Assembly: GCF_900114675.1 (NCBI RefSeq)
Contig: NZ_FOZM01000003.1
Location: forward strand, 372,001 to 436,000
DNA from: Yoonia litorea
GTDB taxonomy: Bacteria > Pseudomonadota > Alphaproteobacteria > Rhodobacterales > Rhodobacteraceae
DNA: 64,000 nucleotides
Direction of reading: 5' to 3'
Shown here: positions 60,849 through 64,000 of the stretch, one piece after another
How the letters are laid out: every line of letters begins with the position of its first letter
How positions within the stretch are numbered: the first letter of the stretch is position 1
Notes under the pieces: model-generated
The model's input: only the letters and a program-made list of their open reading frames with translations
Database searches by the model: none
What the model was told of the DNA's origin: nothing
Made by a program: the position numbers and the translations under genes

Positions 60849-62290
60849 CCGGCGATCGCAAGCAGCGTTTCAATGTCGAAATGCGTTTCGAGATGATCCG
60901 CAAGCGCATCAAGCGTATCTTGCACCCCGCTGCCGTAGTCATGGTGGCTGACCGGCAAACCGACCGAGGCAAGATAGCTGCCCCGAAAGCTATCAGCCGA
61001 AAACAGGCCATGCAGATAGCAGCCTTTGATCTGTCCGTTCGCCGTGGCCGCACCTTCGGCCCGCCCGTCAAGTGACAGCCAGGCATTGCCGGTATCAGGC
61101 CCATCGGTCTTGCCGAGATGGATTTCGAAACCTGATACGGAGTCGCCTGTTGGCAGATAGGTCGCATTCGACAAGGCAAGCCGCTTTTGCGGGACCATCA
61201 CGGTCGAGACCTGCAACAATCCAAGACCGCTGACGCTGGAGGGGGGACCCTCAATCCCGTCAGGATCGTGGATCTCCTGTCCAAGCATCTGGTAGCCGCC
61301 GCAGATGCCAAGCACATGGCCGCCACGGCGGACATGCGCTTGCAAATCAACATCCCAGCCCTGTGCACGGAAATGGGCGAGGTCAGCAATCGTCGATTTT
61401 GATCCGGGCAGAATAATCAGGTCGGCATCGCCGGGCAGGGCGCGGCCCGCCTCGATGATTTCGACGGTCACATCCGGTGTTGCAGACAGCGGATCAAGAT
61501 CATCAAAATTGGCGATACGGTTCAGTCGGGGAACAACAATTTTGATCCGCCCGCCGGTCTTGCTTGAAATATCCATGACGTCTTCGGCCGGAAGCCGCCA
61601 CGCATCGGCAAACCAGGGGACAATCCCCATCGGCGCCCATCCGGTCTTGTCAGCGACGATCTTCATGCCGTCATGGAAGAGTGTTGGATCACCGCGAAAC
61701 TTGTTGATCGCGAAACCTTTGATCAGATCTCTGTCGGCTTGGGGCAGAACGGCGTCGGTTCCGACAAGCTGCGCAATGACGCCGCCGCGATCAATGTCGC
61801 CGATCAGGACGACAGGCACATTGGCCGCACTTGCAAAACCCATGTTGGCGATGTCGCCCGCGCGAAGGTTGACCTCGGCGGGACTGCCTGCACCTTCGAC
61901 GATAACAAGGTCACGCCCCCGCCCGATCCTTTCAAAGCTTTCCAGCACAGCAGGCATCAGTTTTGCCTTCTGCTTGCCGTAGTCGCGCGCCTTCAGTGTT
62001 GCGAACCGCTTTCCCTGCACGATCACCTGCGCCCCGACCTCGCTTTCGGGCTTCAGAAGGACGGGGTTCATATCGACAAGCGGATCAAGGCCACAGGCAA
62101 GCGCCTGCAGCGCCTGTGCGCGTCCGATCTCGCCGCCGTCTGCTGTGACCGCAGCATTGTTCGACATGTTCTGAGGTTTGAACGGCGCAACCGACAGACC
62201 GCGGCGGACCAGCGCGCGTGCAAGCCCTGCCACAAGCATGGATTTACCCACGTTTGAACCCGCGCCCTGGATCATGATTGCTTTGGTCAT
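60845..62290 (-). CDS. cobQ: Adenosylcobyric acid synthase
   Basis: CobQ amidates four carboxylates of adenosylcobyrinic a,c-diamide using glutamine. It has 481 residues. The ATP domain opens [20 protein letters not shown], and [11 protein letters not shown] follows. The class I glutamine amidotransferase half has the nucleophile cysteine in [13 protein letters not shown] near residue 330. GGAG precedes the ATG. No other cobalamin gene is in this window, and no cobalamin riboswitch is seen upstream. It is convergent with the PopZ-like gene. Confidence 0.95.
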   Translation of the reverse strand: MTKAIMIQGAGSNVGKSMLVAGLARALVRRGLSVAPFKPQNMSNNAAVTADGGEIGRAQALQALACGLDPLVDMNPVLLKPESEVGAQVIVQGKRFATLKARDYGKQKAKLMPAVLESFERIGRGRDLVIVEGAGSPAEVNLRAGDIANMGFASAANVPVVLIGDIDRGGVIAQLVGTDAVLPQADRDLIKGFAINKFRGDPTLFHDGMKIVADKTGWAPMGIVPWFADAWRLPAEDVMDISSKTGGRIKIVVPRLNRIANFDDLDPLSATPDVTVEIIEAGRALPGDADLIILPGSKSTIADLAHFRAQGWDVDLQAHVRRGGHVLGICGGYQMLGQEIHDPDGIEGPPSSVSGLGLLQVSTVMVPQKRLALSNATYLPTGDSVSGFEIHLGKTDGPDTGNAWLSLDGRAEGAATANGQIKGCYLHGLFSADSFRGSYLASVGLPVSHHDYGSGVQDTLDALADHLETHFDIETLLAIAG

Positions 62291-62342
62291 CGGCCTCTCC
62301 TACGGTCTGTTGTTAGACGCGTGAGGCGTGCGGGGGAAGACA

Positions 62343-62912
62343 ATGAATACGCCGGCACATCTAATTTTCGGCATGACAGCTTTCGGCCGCGTTGGCAGGC
62401 CCGCAGTCACGGCTGCCGCCTTTGCGGGTGCCCTGATCCCTGACCTCTCGCTTTACCTGATGGCCGGTACGCATCTGTTCATTCTGGCTACGCCGCCAGA
62501 GGTGGTCTTTGGCGAATTGTATTACTCAAACGCATGGCAAAGCATCTTCCGGATCGACAACTCAATCATCCTGTGGAGCATCGGCCTTGGGCTGGCGGCA
62601 ATGTTGCGTGCGCCGGTATTCATCGCGTTATGCGCGGCGGCGCTGCTGCATCTTGGCCTCGATTTTCTGTTTCACCATGATGACGGGCGGGCGCATTTCT
62701 GGCCATTGAGCAACTGGATATTCGAAAGCCCCGTCAGCTACTGGGATCCTAATCACTACGGTCGGATTGTCGGTGCGATTGAGGTGGCCGCGTCGCTGCT
62801 GTGCTGCGCCTACTTGTGGCGAACGTTCGCGCATTGGTTCATGCGCAGTCTGACGGTCATCCTTGGCGCGATGGAGTTTGCACCCTTCGTCATTTGGGCG
62901 ATCATGTTCTAG
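62343..62912 (+). CDS. Multi-span membrane protein, possible YdjM/DUF457-like
   Basis: A 189-residue protein with about five membrane helices (for example AVTAAAFAGALIPDLSLYLM and PVFIALCAAALLHLGLDFLF). The PAHLIFG start, the PD in a helix and the polar HHDDGRAHFWPLSNWIF motif are typical of the membrane-bound metal-dependent hydrolase-like (YdjM) group. Relatives are often annotated as cobalamin biosynthesis proteins, because they stand next to cobQ, without evidence. GGGGAAG precedes ATG 62343. Divergent from cobQ, with a 52-bp gap. Confidence 0.65.
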   Translation: MNTPAHLIFGMTAFGRVGRPAVTAAAFAGALIPDLSLYLMAGTHLFILATPPEVVFGELYYSNAWQSIFRIDNSIILWSIGLGLAAMLRAPVFIALCAAALLHLGLDFLFHHDDGRAHFWPLSNWIFESPVSYWDPNHYGRIVGAIEVAASLLCCAYLWRTFAHWFMRSLTVILGAMEFAPFVIWAIMF

Positions 62913-62917
62913 CGTTA

Positions 62918-62948
62918 CAAATGAAAAACGCGGCCGGATGGCCGCGTC
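62918..62948 (-). terminator. Intrinsic terminator of the 107-residue protein gene
   Basis: A perfect 8-bp stem (ACGCGGCC, GGAT loop, GGCCGCGT at 62928-62947). On the minus strand it is followed by TTTTCATTTG. It begins 26 bp after the stop of the gene at 62974-63297. Confidence 0.8.
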
Positions 62949-62973
62949 ATTCAACAAGTCATCTTTGCAGATA

Positions 62974-63297
62974 TCAGGCTGCGCGTGCTTCTTGCTCGGC
63001 AGCGTGACGACGTTCGCTTTCTTCGCGTGACAGGGCGACAGATGTTCTGACACCTTTGCCGACAAATTCCATCAGACCCTGAACGACACGTTCATTCGGG
63101 TCGATGCCAGCGCAAGAAAGCACTTCACGGCCATCACGAGACCGCGCCCAACGGGCGATCTGCTCAGGTCCGTTTCCATATTTTTTGTCGTCCGCAATCG
63201 CATCATCCAAAGCAGCTAGAACAACAGCTGCAAAGAGCTTGCGGGCACGGTTACCTTGTTCGTTGTTGAACGCTGTACCGTCGACGAAATCTCGCAT
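62974..63297 (-). CDS. Conserved Rhodobacterales protein of unknown function (107 residues)
   Basis: A soluble, mostly helical protein with no signal or membrane helix. It opens MRDFVDGTAFNNEQGNRARK, and has FAAVVLAALDDAIADDKKYG, then ARWARSRDGREVLSCAGID, and ends in a charged helix (REESERRHAAEQEARAA). I recall near-identical proteins across Rhodobacterales, possibly classed as DUF6280, but cannot verify this. A good AAGGA site precedes the ATG and a clear terminator follows, so it is a monocistronic, real gene. It is divergent from efp by 220 bp. Function unknown. Confidence 0.75.
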   Translation of the reverse strand: MRDFVDGTAFNNEQGNRARKLFAAVVLAALDDAIADDKKYGNGPEQIARWARSRDGREVLSCAGIDPNERVVQGLMEFVGKGVRTSVALSREESERRHAAEQEARAA

Positions 63298-63439
63298 ACT
63301 TAATCCTTCTTTTTGCTCTTGTAGTTCCCGCGTGAGGGCCTTTATGCCTTTTCCAAGGCGATTCGGGGAGATTGATTTTGCATATCAGCCATGCGCACAC
63401 CACATAAGTCGTGTGCCCCAAAACGCTGTTTTGCTGGTC

Positions 63440-63468
63440 TTGTCAGTTCCCATCCTCGGGGATATAGG
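63440..63468 (+). promoter_or_regulatory. Candidate efp promoter
   Basis: TTGTCA, 17-bp spacer, TATAGG: a good sigma-70-type spacing, 49 bp before the efp start. The rest of the 220-bp divergent gap shows nothing else clear. Confidence 0.45.
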
Positions 63469-63517
63469 CACCAAATGCGTTAAATCAACCTTAACCAAAT
63501 TCTGAGACGCCACAAAA

Positions 63518-64000
63518 ATGCCAAAAATCAATGGAAACGAAATTCGCCCCGGCAACGTGCTTGAACACGAAGGCGGCCTCTGGGGTGCAGTCAAAGTCGA
63601 TCACGTCAAACCCGGGAAGGGTGGTGCGTTCGCGCAAGTCGAGCTGAAGAACCTTCGCGACGGGCGGAAACTGAACGAGCGTTTCCGGTCTGCCGACAAG
63701 GTCGAGCGGGTCCGCCTTGACCAGAAAGATCAGCAGTTCCTTTTCGAAGACGGCGATATGCTGACATTCATGGACAGCGAGACTTACGAGCAGATTGCGC
63801 TTCCAGCCGATATCCTCGGCGACCGCCGTCCGTTCCTGCAAGACGGCATGACCGTGCAGATCGAATACTACGGTGAAGAGGCGCTGAACGTCAGCCTTCC
63901 ACAAAAGGTCGTCTGCAAGGTTGTCGAGACAGAGCCTGTTGTAAAAGGCCAGACAGCGGCCAATAGCTTCAAGCCTGCCATCCTCGACAATGGTGTCCGT
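63518..64000 (+). CDS. efp: Elongation factor P (partial, 3' end missing)
   Basis: EF-P enters the ribosomal E site and prevents stalling at polyproline stretches. The first 161 of about 187 residues are present, without a stop before the window edge. [20 protein letters not shown] opens domain I. The lysine that is modified in many species is K34 in [28 protein letters not shown] is in domain II. ATG 63518 is the start of the family. Confidence 0.95.
   Translation, partial: MPKINGNEIRPGNVLEHEGGLWGAVKVDHVKPGKGGAFAQVELKNLRDGRKLNERFRSADKVERVRLDQKDQQFLFEDGDMLTFMDSETYEQIALPADILGDRRPFLQDGMTVQIEYYGEEALNVSLPQKVVCKVVETEPVVKGQTAANSFKPAILDNGVR

Overview
The window is an ordinary, densely packed stretch of chromosome from an alphaproteobacterium of the order Rhodobacterales, most likely a marine Roseobacter-group member. 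The reasons are the gene order tilS-ftsH, a Flp/Tad pilus locus of the CpaB-RcpA-OmpA-CpaE-CpaF-TadB-TadC-TadD type, a coxB-ctaB-small protein-cox11-coxC-surf1 operon running into thrC and an M16 peptidase, and the alphaproteobacterial order pcm-tolC-popZ. I cannot assign the genus. I see no prophage, insertion sequence, CRISPR array or rRNA, and one tRNA (Cys).

Layout. 1-7 kb: the 3' end of tilS, ftsH, a MOSC protein, a secreted five-EF-hand protein, then fhs and folD of folate one-carbon metabolism. 7-11 kb (minus strand): an NAD-dependent dehydrogenase, the ligase-associated DEXH helicase and the PdeM phosphoesterase. 11-23 kb (minus strand): the Tad pilus locus, from the Flp pilin at 22.9 kb down to an AAA+ ATPase at 11 kb, cut into several transcription units by clear intrinsic terminators. 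The minor pilins TadE, TadF and TadG are not here. 23-32 kb: a lytic transglycosylase, a small acetyltransferase, scoAB, a secreted SRPBCC protein divergent from a MarR regulator, then tldD-dprA-topA.

32-36.8 kb: the aa3-type cytochrome c oxidase operon with its haem O synthase, copper chaperone and SURF1. 36.8-42.5 kb: threonine synthase, M16 peptidase, acetyltransferase, quinone reductase-like MDR and a D-2-hydroxyacid (D-2-hydroxyglutarate type) dehydrogenase. 42.6-48.8 kb: mtnP-apt (5'-methylthioadenosine and adenine salvage), a SulP anion transporter, a Na+/Ca2+ exchanger family protein, a flavin reductase, an acetyltransferase and an EcsC protein. 48.8-54.1 kb (minus strand): Nudix, DUF1178, SDR, lysC and ptsP (nitrogen PTS enzyme I). 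54.1-58 kb: a histone-deacetylase-like amidohydrolase, modABC molybdate importer and tRNA-Cys. 58-64 kb: pcm-tolC-popZ-like, cobQ, a membrane protein, a 107-residue Rhodobacterales protein and the 5' part of efp.

The more unusual items are: an EF-hand gene terminator embedded in the coding end of the convergent MOSC gene; an in-frame 16-codon open frame just after the coxC stop whose end repeats the CoxC C-terminus with synonymous differences; a 23-bp near-perfect palindrome between marR and the SRPBCC gene; a PopZ-like gene recognised from architecture plus synteny; and three convergent gene pairs whose stop codons overlap by exactly 4 bp. I found no clearly new multi-gene system. The least understood conserved piece is the AAA+ ATPase at the end of the Tad locus.
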